64,000 nt of DNA from an uncultured Sutterella sp. (lineage in GTDB: Bacteria > Pseudomonadota > Gammaproteobacteria > Burkholderiales > Burkholderiaceae_F), in the NCBI GenBank assembly GCA_949282745.1, contig CASDQM010000015.1, forward strand, positions 1 to 64,000. The letters are read 5' to 3'. The notes below the pieces were generated by a model, which was not told the DNA's origin, did no database searches, and saw nothing but the letters and a program-made list of their open reading frames with translations. The position numbers were made by a program, and so were the translations under genes. Below are positions 45,747 to 54,232 of this stretch, in pieces; the first letter of the stretch is position 1, and each line of letters begins with the position of its first letter.

Positions 45747-45765
45747 AATGAGTATTGTTTTCAAT
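45747..45765 (+). promoter_or_regulatory. Candidate Fur box before the metal/ferrosome-like cluster
   Basis: AATGAGTATTGTTTTCAAT agrees at 15 of 19 positions with the common Fur-box form AATGAGAATCATTTTCATT. It overlaps a possible -10 (TAAAAT, 45744-45749) and lies 53 bases before the first gene of the cluster, where binding would repress. The 355-base gap 45464-45818 holds no gene that I can support. Confidence 0.55.
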
Positions 45766-45818
45766 GGCTGAGGGAATCCTCCCCGGCGCAGACCTCCCAA
45801 GACTAAGGACAAAGCAAA

Positions 45819-46127
45819 ATGAATGAAACCACCAAGTACGGACTCTTCTTTGTGGGCGGCGTGATCGTGGGCGCGCTCGGCGCCGTGGCTCTTACGCGCG
45901 GCAAGCTTGACGTCAAGCCCCTCGCGACGAACCTTCTGAGTTCCGGCATGGATCTGCGCGACAAGATCATGGCGGGCGTCGAAGGCGTCAGGGAAGACCT
46001 GGCCGACGTCGTGGCCGAAGCCGAAGTCAAGGCCCAGGAAAAGAAGCTTCAGAAGGAAGCTCAGGAAGCCGCTGCGACCGAAACGCCGGCCACTCCCGCG
46101 CCGGAAGCGAAGCCCGCCGCGGCCTAA
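45819..46127 (+). CDS. Small glycine-zipper membrane protein (DUF6110/FezA-like)
   Basis: A 102-residue protein with one N-terminal membrane helix containing a glycine-zipper pattern (YGLFFVGGVIVGALGAVALT), then an amphipathic helix (residues 45-80) and an Ala/Pro/Glu tail. It resembles small membrane proteins that accompany P1B-type ATPases in iron-related clusters (DUF6110-type). It has no enzymatic motif. It is 155 bases upstream of the P-type ATPase gene and follows the Fur-box candidate, so it is probably the first gene of the unit. A role as a membrane organiser is inferred from the glycine zipper and context. Confidence 0.7.
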   Translation: MNETTKYGLFFVGGVIVGALGAVALTRGKLDVKPLATNLLSSGMDLRDKIMAGVEGVREDLADVVAEAEVKAQEKKLQKEAQEAAATETPATPAPEAKPAAA

Positions 46128-46282
46128 GTTGCCGGGTAGGCATTGTCCATATTCGTCGGGGTGCGGCGAAAGCCGCGCCCCGAAACGCGTTTTTCTCCGG
46201 CCGTATCCGAAGAGAAAAAGAGGGGGCGCATGTCCTCCTTTTTCCGGAATCCGCTCGGAAAGTCACTTCTTAGAGGCCCTTC

Positions 46283-48772
46283 ATGGTCTTCAAACTGGTT
46301 CACGAAGTCGGCAACCGCACCCGTTGGCGTACCGACGGGACGATGAGCCTCGTTTCGGCGAAGCTTCTCGCCGACGAACTCGAACAAACGCCGGGCGTCA
46401 CCGGCCTTCGCGTCAATCCCCGCACGGGATCGGTCGTCGTGACGGTGGCGGACTGGGACGCACGCGAGCGCGTCGCCCGTTACTTTGCGTCGCTCGAAAA
46501 GGCGCCCCTCATCACCCGCGTCGATACGCAGGCCGCCCGCAGGGCGCTCGCTCAAGCGGCGGCCGCGAAGACGGAATCGGCGGCTTCTTGCGATTCCGCG
46601 GCCGCGTCCGCTTTGTCGGGCACGATCGCGACCGTCAACCGCGCACTCTCCGATATGCCGGTCCTGCACGTCTGGCAGCGTCTTTCGAAATATTTTCTCG
46701 GGGGCGTTTCGGGGCGCGGCCGCTCGGCTGCGGGTCGTGCCGGATCGGGCGCTCTGGCGCTCACCGCCGAGAAGCCCGAGCGCGAAGAAGGAGCGCTTGA
46801 CTTTGCACCGCTTACGCGCTTTCTCTTCCTGCGCCCGCTTCTTCCCGTGGGACTGAACGCTGCGAACGCGCTTCTGGCGAGCGTTCCCTTCGTGCTCTCG
46901 GGCGTGAAGTCGCTCCTTCGCGGACGCTTCGACGTGGCGGTGTTGGACGGCGCGGCGCTTCTCGTCTCGTTTTTGCGCAGGGACTTCCGCACGGCGGGGT
47001 TGCTGATCGTCCTTCTCGGTTTGGGCGAAATGCTCGAATCCTATACGCGAAAGAAGTCGATGGCGAGCCTTGCCGATGAGTTGGCCCTGCGTGTCGACAG
47101 CGTCTGGGTGCGCAGGGGAGACGGGAACGTCAAGATCGCGCTTCGCGACGTCACGAAGGAAGACGTCGTTGTGGTGCACGCGGGGAACGCCATTCCCGTC
47201 GACGGGATCGTTGTGGACGGCGACGGCAGCGTCAACCAGGCCTCGATGACGGGCGAACCCCTGCCCGTGCACCGCATGAAGGGCGGCACCGTCTTTGCGG
47301 GCACGGTTTTGGAAGACGGCGAACTCATGATCCGGCCCACGGGCGTGGGCGACGGCACGCGTCTGCAGCAGATCGTGCGCTTCATCGAGAATTCCGAAGC
47401 CGCGAAGGCCGGGATCGAAGGGAAGGCCCTCAAGTGGGCGGACCGTATCGTTCCCTATCACTTCCTCCTCGCGGGGCTCGTGTGGCTCGTGACGCGGGAC
47501 TTCGCGCGCATGGCCTCCGTCCTCATGGTCGACTTCAGCTGCGCGCTCCGTCTCGCGACGCCCCTGGCGATTCTCACCGCCATGCGCACGGGCACCCAGC
47601 GCGGCGTCGTCGTGAAGGGCGGCAAGTACTTGGAAGCCCTCGCCGAAGTCGACACGGTGGTCTTCGACAAGACGGGAACGCTCACGGCGAGCGCGCCGGA
47701 GTTGGCGGACGTCGTCACCTTGGACGAGGCGCACGACGCGGACGATCTCCTTCGTCTCGCCGCCTGTCTTGAAGAGCACTTCCCGCACCCCGTCGGCCGC
47801 GCCGTCGTGCACGCCGCGGAAGCCAAGGGTCTCGCCCACACGATCGAAGCGCACGACGCGAAGATCGACTACGTGGTGGCCCACGGGATCGCCTCCTCCG
47901 TCGAAGGGGAGCGCGTGGTGCTGGGTTCCCGCCACTTCGTCGAAGAAGACGAAGGGATTTCGGTCGAAATCGGGCAGGAGGCGGCCGAACGTCTCGCGCG
48001 CGAAGGAAAATCGATTCTCTACCTCGCTGTGGGCGGTCGTCTCGCCGGTCTTCTCGGGATCGAGGATCCGATCCGCGAAGAGGCGAAATCCGTCATCGCG
48101 GCCCTTCACGATCGCGGCGTCAAGGAAGTCTGGATGCTCACGGGCGACGACGAGCGCACCGCTCGGGTCGTCGCCGAAAAGCTCGGGATCGACCACTACC
48201 GCGCCGGCATTCTTCCCGCCGACAAGGCGGCGGTCGTGACGGCCCTGAAGGAAAAGGGCGCCAAGGTCCTGATGGTGGGAGACGGCGTCAACGACAGTCC
48301 GGCGCTCTCCGCCTCGCATGTGGGCGTCACGCTTCGCGACGGCGCGGACATCGCGCAGGAAGTGGCCGACGTGGTGCTCACCGAAAACACGCTCGAAGGT
48401 TTGCCCGTTGCGATGGACCTCGGCAAGGCCGCCATGGCGCGCATCCGTCAGAATTTCGCCGCGTCCGTCGGCCTGAACGGTTTGTTCCTCGCGGGCGGTC
48501 TCACCGGGACCCTCATGCCCGCGGCCGGAGCGCTTCTGCACAACGGCACGACGATCGGCGTGTGCCTGAACGCCATGCGCAATCCCGACGCCAAGGGGAT
48601 TGACGGGAAGGAACTCCTCTCCGACATCGGGGAGAACCTCCGTCATGCGCTCTCGCACGTCACCGACACGCTTGAGCGCGCGGAAGGCGCGGCCTCGACG
48701 CAGACGGGAACGGGCGGTCACGGCGGACAAGGTGCCGGTCACGGGCGCGGACGTCTTCCGGCGCTCGCCTGA
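46283..48772 (+). CDS. P1B-type metal ATPase with SCA metal motif (FezB/P1B-6-like)
   Basis: An 829-residue heavy-metal P-type ATPase. The N-terminal HMA2-like domain (VFKLVHEVGNRTRWRTDG, with no CxxC) is followed by about eight membrane helices, actuator motif TGEPLPV, phosphorylation site D462-KTGTLTA, nucleotide-domain HP motif FPHPVGRA, and the hinge VGDGVNDSPAL. The metal-binding helix reads DFSCALRLATPLA (S419-C420-A421) rather than CPC, CPH, SPC or TPC. From memory, SCA-type motifs define the P1B-6 group, to which ferrosome FezB belongs. The ATG at 46283 has a GAGG site. It is followed 39 bases later by an HMA2/Cys-rich protein. Iron as substrate is inferred from motif and Fur box. Confidence 0.9.
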   Translation: MVFKLVHEVGNRTRWRTDGTMSLVSAKLLADELEQTPGVTGLRVNPRTGSVVVTVADWDARERVARYFASLEKAPLITRVDTQAARRALAQAAAAKTESAASCDSAAASALSGTIATVNRALSDMPVLHVWQRLSKYFLGGVSGRGRSAAGRAGSGALALTAEKPEREEGALDFAPLTRFLFLRPLLPVGLNAANALLASVPFVLSGVKSLLRGRFDVAVLDGAALLVSFLRRDFRTAGLLIVLLGLGEMLESYTRKKSMASLADELALRVDSVWVRRGDGNVKIALRDVTKEDVVVVHAGNAIPVDGIVVDGDGSVNQASMTGEPLPVHRMKGGTVFAGTVLEDGELMIRPTGVGDGTRLQQIVRFIENSEAAKAGIEGKALKWADRIVPYHFLLAGLVWLVTRDFARMASVLMVDFSCALRLATPLAILTAMRTGTQRGVVVKGGKYLEALAEVDTVVFDKTGTLTASAPELADVVTLDEAHDADDLLRLAACLEEHFPHPVGRAVVHAAEAKGLAHTIEAHDAKIDYVVAHGIASSVEGERVVLGSRHFVEEDEGISVEIGQEAAERLAREGKSILYLAVGGRLAGLLGIEDPIREEAKSVIAALHDRGVKEVWMLTGDDERTARVVAEKLGIDHYRAGILPADKAAVVTALKEKGAKVLMVGDGVNDSPALSASHVGVTLRDGADIAQEVADVVLTENTLEGLPVAMDLGKAAMARIRQNFAASVGLNGLFLAGGLTGTLMPAAGALLHNGTTIGVCLNAMRNPDAKGIDGKELLSDIGENLRHALSHVTDTLERAEGAASTQTGTGGHGGQGAGHGRGRLPALA

Positions 48773-48811
48773 CGTCGACGACCTGCAGACAACAATCAAA
48801 GGAGATCCATC

Positions 48812-49516
48812 ATGAACGCAATCACGACCGAAAGTCTCCTCGCATCGGTGCGCTCCTTCGTTCCGGGGCGGCTTCGCCTGCGGCATCCGGTCCTCACCGA
48901 ACTCTCGGACGACTTGGCCGAAGGGCTCGTTTCCTGGCTCAAGACGAAACCGGGCATGAAGGACGTGACGCTCAACCGCCGCGTGGGAAGCCTTCTTCTT
49001 CTCTGGGACGAGTCGGAAGCCGACTGGACCTTTGAAGAGTTGGCCGAAGAGGCCGCGGGACTTTTCGCGCTCTTTGCGCCCGCGGACGAATCTGTCTGCG
49101 GGGTCGGCGGCGAATGTGTCGAATCGACCTGCGCGACCTGCGAAGTTTCGCAGGATGCTGCGCCTTCGGAAGCTGAAACCGAAGCCTCGGCGGAAGGCGC
49201 CGGTCCTTGTCCTGCCTGCGCCTCCGTGAAGGCGTCGGTCGAGACGCTCGCCGAAACGCTCGAGCCCGTGGGTGAGACGTTGAAGCGTTGCGGCGGGAAG
49301 GTGCTCGATCTTGTGGCGCCGATCGTGGTGCCCGGGAAGAAGGCGAAGGCGGGTGCGCGTACGCGCCGCGTCGCGCAGAACCGTCTGATGGGCGGAGCGC
49401 TCGCGGGCTCCACCGCGGTGATCTTCCTTCGCGCCTGGGGCGCCCATTGGGTGCTCGGTTCCGTCTTCTTCGGGTTCCTCGCGGTGCACCTCTGGCAGCA
49501 CCGCCGCGTGCTCTGA
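48812..49516 (+). CDS. HMA2-like, Cys-rich membrane protein (FezC-like candidate)
   Basis: A 234-residue protein with three parts. An N-terminal HMA2-like domain contains PGRLRLRHP (residues 18-26) and ends near 70. A central segment has six cysteines (C96, C102, C107, C110, C133, C136; including CATC and CPAC pairs) within an acidic linker, suitable for metal binding. A C-terminal hydrophobic hairpin (about 191-230, ALAGSTAVIFLRAW and VLGSVFFGFLAVHLW) anchors it in the membrane. A strong AAAGGAGA site precedes the ATG. Cotranscription with the P-type ATPase is likely. It may deliver or sequester the transported metal; this is inference. Confidence 0.75.
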   Translation: MNAITTESLLASVRSFVPGRLRLRHPVLTELSDDLAEGLVSWLKTKPGMKDVTLNRRVGSLLLLWDESEADWTFEELAEEAAGLFALFAPADESVCGVGGECVESTCATCEVSQDAAPSEAETEASAEGAGPCPACASVKASVETLAETLEPVGETLKRCGGKVLDLVAPIVVPGKKAKAGARTRRVAQNRLMGGALAGSTAVIFLRAWGAHWVLGSVFFGFLAVHLWQHRRVL

Positions 49517-49687
49517 GAAACTTTGCGCCCGACGGGACAGGGCCCTGCGGGGCGCCGTTCTTTCAGGTAGAGTAGGGCGGACGTTCTGCGTGAAGTCATT
49601 TGGATTTCACGCGGGCGCCCGCCTTTTTCCTGACCGTTCGCTTGAGTACTCGGCGGACGATTTTCTCCTTCTTTCTCCGGAGCAACC

Positions 49688-50119
49688 ATGCCCGCCAAAA
49701 CCATCCGTGCGGTGACGCTTGCGATTCTCTTTCTCGTGGCGCTTGCGCTCGCCTTTCTCTCTTTTGCGCTCCTGCTTCTTGCGGTGGTGCTATGCATCTT
49801 CTTCGCCTTGCTTGCTTTCATTGCGGCGCCCGAAGAAACGAAGGCCTTCGTGCGGGGCTCCCGCGACACGGTGGACGCCTGGGTGCGCGCCATGGTGAAG
49901 CTCGTCGAAGACGCGGGCCGCACGATGGAAGCTTGGATGGCGAGGTTTGCCGGAGGGACGGCGCAGGCCCCCGAGGCGAACGCCGGGGAAGAGGAAGCTG
50001 CGAAGAAGCCGGAGGCGCCTTCGGAAGACGCGACGGACCGTCCCGCGCCGACGAAGGAAAACGCCTTGACGGAGGTCCCGAAGACGACGGAGAACGTCGC
50101 GAAGACGCCCGAAGGCTGA
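49688..50119 (+). CDS. Hypothetical membrane protein with acidic tail (143 aa)
   Basis: I do not recognise a family. The N-terminus is strongly hydrophobic (two helices within residues 5-48, AILFLVALALAFLSFALLLL), followed by an amphipathic segment (KAFVRGSRDTVDAWVRAMVKLVEDAG) and a Glu/Ala/Pro-rich tail. A CGGAG ribosome site lies before the ATG. It is 171 bases after the Cys-rich gene on the same strand and ends before a strong terminator, so it may be the last gene of the metal cluster. The layout of helix plus acidic, low-complexity tail resembles the first gene of the cluster. Confidence 0.7.
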   Translation: MPAKTIRAVTLAILFLVALALAFLSFALLLLAVVLCIFFALLAFIAAPEETKAFVRGSRDTVDAWVRAMVKLVEDAGRTMEAWMARFAGGTAQAPEANAGEEEAAKKPEAPSEDATDRPAPTKENALTEVPKTTENVAKTPEG

Positions 50120-50162
50120 GGGGAAAGACGCTTCGAACGAATCCGCTCTCCCGCAAAATGAA

Positions 50163-50196
50163 AAAACCGGCGATCCGCACAAAGGACGCCGGTTTT
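50163..50196. terminator. Bidirectional terminator
   Basis: AAAACCGGCG (50163-50172) pairs exactly with CGCCGGTTTT (50187-50196); A- and T-runs flank both sides. It can end the metal cluster from the left and the SDR gene from the right. Confidence 0.85.
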
Positions 50197-50227
50197 GCCG
50201 TATGGGGCGAAGAGAAGAAGTCGGGAC

Positions 50228-51001
50228 TCAGGCGAGCGCTTCAGGCGACTCGGGGAGAATCTGCCCGCCGTCCACCACGAGGCTCTGTCCCGTGACGTAG
50301 TGCGCTTCCTTCGACGCGAAGAAGAGGACGGCCGTCCCGATGTTTTCGGGGGTGCCGAGGCGCTTCATCGGGATGCAGCGCGCCATTTGAGCGAGGTACT
50401 CTTCACCGAGGCCGTCCAGACCCTCCGTCGCGATGTTGCCCGGCTGCACGGCGTTCACCGTGATCCCGTAGGGAGCGAGTTCGATAGCGGCCGTGCGCAT
50501 GAAGCCGAGCTGCGCGGCCTTCGAAGCCCCGTAGTGCGCCCAACCCGGATACCCCGTGATCGGGCCCGTGATGGAGCTCGTCAAGACGATGCGCCCGAAG
50601 GTTTGCTTTTTCATGACGGGGATCGCCGCCTGAACGGAGAGGAAGGTTCCCTTGACGTTCACGTTCATCACGCGCTCGAAGTCGGCTTCCGTCATCTCTT
50701 CGAGTTTCGCCTGAGGGAAGATCCCGGCGTTGGCGCAGAGAATGTCAAGGCGTCCCCAGCGTTCGACGGCGCGCTTCACCATCGCTTCGCAGAATTCGCG
50801 CTTCGTGACGTCTCCCGCGAGACCCTCGGCTTCGACCCCGAAGCTGCGGAGCTCTTCCGCTGCCTCGCGGCATTCGTTTTCTTCCAGACCCGCCACGAGC
50901 ACCTTGGCGCCCGCTTTGGCGAGCACCCGGGCAATGCCGCGGCCGATGCCGCGCGAGCCGCCCGTAACGATGGCCACCTGATTCTGAAGATTGCCGAGCA
51001 T
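50228..51001 (-). CDS. Short-chain dehydrogenase/reductase (FabG-like)
   Basis: A 257-residue classical SDR with the NAD(P) motif VTGGSRGIGRGIARVL, the NAG motif (CANAGIFP), catalytic Ser in LTSSITGPITG and YxxxK (HYGASKAAQ), and the C-terminal VVDGGQILPES. It would oxidise or reduce a hydroxyl/keto group using NAD(P)(H). The ATG at 51001 is preceded by GAGG. The N-terminal sequence and the PGNIATEG loop resemble sugar-alcohol or 3-ketoacyl reductases, but the substrate cannot be read from sequence. Confidence 0.9.
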   Translation of the reverse strand: MLGNLQNQVAIVTGGSRGIGRGIARVLAKAGAKVLVAGLEENECREAAEELRSFGVEAEGLAGDVTKREFCEAMVKRAVERWGRLDILCANAGIFPQAKLEEMTEADFERVMNVNVKGTFLSVQAAIPVMKKQTFGRIVLTSSITGPITGYPGWAHYGASKAAQLGFMRTAAIELAPYGITVNAVQPGNIATEGLDGLGEEYLAQMARCIPMKRLGTPENIGTAVLFFASKEAHYVTGQSLVVDGGQILPESPEALA

Positions 51002-51033
51002 GCGAAAACCTCACGAAAAAAGAGAAGACGAAG

Positions 51034-51056
51034 GCCGCCTCTCACGAAGAAGCGGC
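51034..51056 (-). terminator. Possible weak terminator after the small membrane gene
   Basis: On the minus strand GCCGC and GCGGC form a short stem followed, after a few bases, by TCTTTTTTCG. The stem is only five pairs, so this is tentative. Confidence 0.3.
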
Positions 51057-51091
51057 GACGAAGGGAAGGCGCTTCGGGACTTTGGGAAGAG

Positions 51092-51292
51092 TTACCCGAA
51101 GATCTTGCACCAGAGCCAGGCGGGAACGCCGAAGATCACGAGGTAGGTGATGATCATCGCGGCGGCCTGTACGAAGTGGCTCTTCGAGATCCCCAGAACG
51201 ATCGGGCCGAGGCCGTCCCAAACCTTGAAGAGGAGAAGGAAGCTCGCGACGGCCCAGATGAGGCCGAAAACAATGGAAAAGAAGGTGAACAT
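51092..51292 (-). CDS. Small membrane protein (66 aa)
   Basis: A 66-residue protein with two hydrophobic helices (FTFFSIVFGLIWAVASFLLLF and AAMIITYLVIFGVPAWLW). The start at 51292 has a good AAGGAA site; the frame extends to 51364 without support. I do not recognise a family. It may be cotranscribed with the SDR gene 90 bases downstream on the same strand. Confidence 0.65.
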   Translation of the reverse strand: MFTFFSIVFGLIWAVASFLLLFKVWDGLGPIVLGISKSHFVQAAAMIITYLVIFGVPAWLWCKIFG

Positions 51293-51538
51293 GACGTTTC
51301 CTTGAGATCGGGATGAAAAGGTTCGCCTCGGACGAAATCCGTCCGAGGACTTTTGCGAATCCATTCTAAGGGAGGCGCCTTAATGACGACTGAGAGGGAA
51401 AACGCTTGTTTTCGACTGAGGTTTGGGAACGGTCGTCCCTTCGGATTCGTTTGGAAAGCCAGGGAAAAGAAGCTATGGCTAAGAACCTCGGAGGACGGTT
51501 GTCGAGGCGGCGTGGGTTGAAGAAGAGCGGGGCTTCGC

Positions 51539-52429
51539 TTACTTCTTCTTCGCGCGCGTGAGACGAAACACCATCACGGCGAGGAGCGCAATCCCGACGA
51601 GTTCCGCCGTGTTGAGCGTGAGGCCGAGAAGCAGAACGCCCAACACCACAGCCGTCAATGGCTCGAAGTTGGCGAGTAGCGCTGTGGTAGGTGCCGAGAT
51701 GTAGGCAAGGCTCTTCAGGTAGCACCAGAAGGCCGCGACCGTTCCGACGGCGGCGATGTAAAAGTACAACCCCGTCGTGACGAGATTCCATTCCACGGCG
51801 GCGACGTCCGGGGGATTGATGAGGCAGAGAATCGCGCCGCCCAAGGTCATGCCCCAACCCACGACGACCCCGACGGGCAGGTGCGTGAGCATGCGTTTGG
51901 GCTGCACCGTGCAGAAGGCCCCGCAGGCGGCGGACGCAATCCCCCAGAGCACTCCAGCGGGCGAGAAGTCAAGGGTGGAGAAGTCTCCCTTCGTGACGAG
52001 AAGCGAGACGCCGCCGATGGCGAGCGCAATCGAAAGCCATTCGTCGCGCGTGATGGCGCGGTGCTCCGAATACGCGGTCCACCCGGTTACGAAAAGCGGT
52101 CCCGTCGTGACGGTGAGGGCCGCCGTCGCGGCGTTGGCGTCCCGAATCGAGAGAAAGAAGGTGAGCTGAATCCCGAGCATTCCGAGGGCGTAGAGGATGA
52201 GGTCGCGCCGGTCCGTCTTGTTGCGAAAAGGAGCGAGGACGTCTTCGCGCAGGACGAGTGCTTCGAGTGCCAAAAGGAGCACGCCCGCGCCCGCAAGACG
52301 AAGGGACGCGAGGTCGATCGCGTCGAACGACACCCCCTCCATGAGGTATTGCGCCGCAATGCTCATGGAACCCCAGAAGACGCCGGCGGCGGAAGCGAGA
52401 AGAATGCCGATCATGGGACGCGGGAGCAT
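51539..52429 (-). CDS. DMT-superfamily (EamA) transporter
   Basis: A 296-residue inner-membrane protein with ten predicted helices in two EamA repeats (residues 5-135 and 150-285). Typical features include ASAAGVFWGSMSIAAQYLM at the N-terminus, and FEPLTAVVLGVLLLGLTL in the last repeat. It likely exports or imports a small metabolite. The ATG at 52429 is preceded by GAGG; an internal Met five codons later is possible. The substrate is unknown. Confidence 0.88.
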   Translation of the reverse strand: MLPRPMIGILLASAAGVFWGSMSIAAQYLMEGVSFDAIDLASLRLAGAGVLLLALEALVLREDVLAPFRNKTDRRDLILYALGMLGIQLTFFLSIRDANAATAALTVTTGPLFVTGWTAYSEHRAITRDEWLSIALAIGGVSLLVTKGDFSTLDFSPAGVLWGIASAACGAFCTVQPKRMLTHLPVGVVVGWGMTLGGAILCLINPPDVAAVEWNLVTTGLYFYIAAVGTVAAFWCYLKSLAYISAPTTALLANFEPLTAVVLGVLLLGLTLNTAELVGIALLAVMVFRLTRAKKK

Positions 52430-52624
52430 CGGAAGACCTCGAAGAGGAAGTGGAAGAGGGGACGAAAGTGCGGGATGACGCCAGTTTGTCAAGTGGTGTC
52501 AAGGGGCGAGAACAACGGAGAGTGTAGCAGGTCGGATGAAGGGGCAAAGGCCTTGAAATGCGAGGGATCGGGAGGACGGGAAGAAGGGAGCGGAGAGAAC
52601 GTCCGGAGGGCAAAGTGACAACTA

Positions 52625-52634
52625 TGCAACAAAA
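52625..52634 (+). promoter_or_regulatory. Porin box (copy 1)
   Basis: TGCAACAAAA occurs about 250 bases before porin 1; the same box appears before porins 2 and 3. A possible -10 (TATGAT) follows about 20 bases later. It may be a regulator site or part of the promoter. Confidence 0.5.
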
Positions 52635-52710
52635 GTGCGAGTACATGTTGCGCTGTATGATTAGCTACTGTCGCAAGCTATTACGGAAAGAAGTAAGGGT
52701 AAACCTCTAT

Positions 52711-52718
52711 GGGGGGGG
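52711..52718 (+). repeat. G8 tract in the porin 1 leader
   Basis: Eight consecutive G lie about 157 bases before the porin 1 ATG. If the promoter is near the TGCAACAAAA box, the tract is in the untranslated leader. Length change could alter expression, though eight is short for a switch. The 446-base gap 52430-52875 holds no gene. Confidence 0.45.
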
Positions 52719-52875
52719 TAAAAGTTATGAAAATATGCCCTCGTCCGAACGGCAAAGAAGTCCCTTTCCTGAAGGCAAGCGGGTAAGGGCGGCCGTGAAG
52801 GATGCGGGGTCCGACGATCCATTCCATTCCCGTCGGATCCCTTCCACAGATCAGACTTACATAAAAGGTATTGAC

Positions 52876-54033
52876 ATGTTCAAGAAGTCTCTGATTGCTG
52901 TCGCCGCCCTCAGCGCCCTCGCCGGCTCCGCCATGGCTGCCGACGTCACGATCTATGGTCGTATCGACACGGGTTTCCGTTATTCGAACGTTGACTACGA
53001 CGTCCCGGGTGTTGACGACAAGTCCACCTTTGAAATGTCCTCCGGCAACTACACGGGCAACCGCGTCGGCATCAAGGGTTCGGAAGACCTCGGCAACGGC
53101 ATGACGGTTGGTTTCGTCCTTGAAAACGGTTTTGACTCCGACGACGGTTCATTTGACTCGAACGAAGACCTCTTCGGTCGTGAAGCTCTCCTCTACGTTG
53201 AAGGCGACTTCGGTAAGGTCGGTTTCGGCCGCATGGGCATCCTCAACAGCACGGCCGGCTCGTTTGCCATCGGCAACTTCACGCCGTGGGGCACGGGTTG
53301 GGGTGCGGTCGGCGACCAGTCCCTCATCTTCGGTGCCAACATCGGCTCCCGTTGGGACAACATGATCTCCTATCGTTCGCCTGAATTCGCCGGTGTTCAG
53401 ATCCACGCTCAGTACTCCTTCGGTGCGAACACGACCGGTGACGAAGTCGAAGGCAAGACCACGACCGACCGCTACTATGCTCTCGGTGCGACGTACAAGA
53501 ACGGCGGCCTCAACCTGATCGGTATCGTTGACTCCATCAATGAAAAGCATGCTGCTGGTACGGAAGATCCCAACGACACGCTCCGTGTGACGATCGGCGG
53601 TTCGTATGACTTCGGTGTTGTCAAGCCCTATTTGTCGGCCGCCTACTTCAAGGACGCCCGTATGAAGAGTTGGATGGATAGCTACAATACCGAAGGCAAG
53701 ACGGGAACGTTGGATCAGCTTAAAGGTGACTGGGACGGTTACGGTGTGATCATCGGCGCTTCCGCTCCGCTCGTCGGCGGTACGGCTCACATGACGATCG
53801 GCTACATGGATGCTGAAGCTCAGAAGGACTACGTTGCGACTTTTGATCCCAATGGTGCTGACTTGACCCGTTACACCTTCGCCATCGGTTACGAATATCC
53901 GCTTAGCAAGCGCACCAAGGTCTATGCTGACGCCGGCTACTTCAAGGATGAAATGGACTACAACTCGAAGGATTGGATTGATCGCGATCCGGAAGGCTAT
54001 CAGGCTGCCGTCGGTCTCGTTCACTACTTCTAA
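52876..54033 (+). CDS. Outer-membrane porin (Gram-negative porin, Burkholderiales type) 1
   Basis: A 385-residue trimeric general porin allowing diffusion of small solutes. A signal peptide (MFKKSLIAVAALSALAGSAMA) leads into ADVTIYGRIDTGFRYSN, the family's first strand; alternating beta strands follow, with ENGFDSDDGSF and LFGREALLYVEGDFGKVGFGRMG typical of the L3 region, and the protein ends HYF. The start at 52876 has AAAGG upstream; the upstream open frame is not coding. It is one of three paralogs in 7 kb, the most divergent of the three, and has its own leader and terminator. Confidence 0.95.
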   Translation: MFKKSLIAVAALSALAGSAMAADVTIYGRIDTGFRYSNVDYDVPGVDDKSTFEMSSGNYTGNRVGIKGSEDLGNGMTVGFVLENGFDSDDGSFDSNEDLFGREALLYVEGDFGKVGFGRMGILNSTAGSFAIGNFTPWGTGWGAVGDQSLIFGANIGSRWDNMISYRSPEFAGVQIHAQYSFGANTTGDEVEGKTTTDRYYALGATYKNGGLNLIGIVDSINEKHAAGTEDPNDTLRVTIGGSYDFGVVKPYLSAAYFKDARMKSWMDSYNTEGKTGTLDQLKGDWDGYGVIIGASAPLVGGTAHMTIGYMDAEAQKDYVATFDPNGADLTRYTFAIGYEYPLSKRTKVYADAGYFKDEMDYNSKDWIDRDPEGYQAAVGLVHYF

Positions 54034-54078
54034 TCAGCGTTTAACTGGGTGTTTCAACACCTGATCTAACCTGATGAG

Positions 54079-54115
54079 AGAGCCCTCTCCGAGCAATCGG
54101 CGGGGGCTCTTGCTT
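54079..54115 (+). terminator. Terminator of porin 1
   Basis: AGAGCCC pairs with GGGGCTCT around a 16-base loop and is followed by TGCTTT. It lies about 45 bases after the stop. Confidence 0.7.
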
Positions 54116-54143
54116 TATGGTTGAGGGGGTAGAGTGAACTTTC

Positions 54144-54153
54144 TGCAACAAAA
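54144..54153 (+). promoter_or_regulatory. Porin box (copy 2)
   Basis: TGCAACAAAA is repeated about 325 bases before porin 2, within the partly symmetric GCAACAAAATTTGTTC. It is the same sequence as copy 1. Confidence 0.5.
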
Positions 54154-54232
54154 TTTGTTCTTTTGTATTTAACTTGCGACACTAGGGAAGAGGCTTTCTC
54201 TCTTGAGGGGTTGAGGGTTACTACCTAGATGG

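Noticed and set aside
52558..52875. 106-residue N-terminal extension of porin 1
   Set aside because: The region contains the porin box and G8 tract and encodes no signal; MFKKSLIAV at 52876 is a proper porin signal peptide with a ribosome site.
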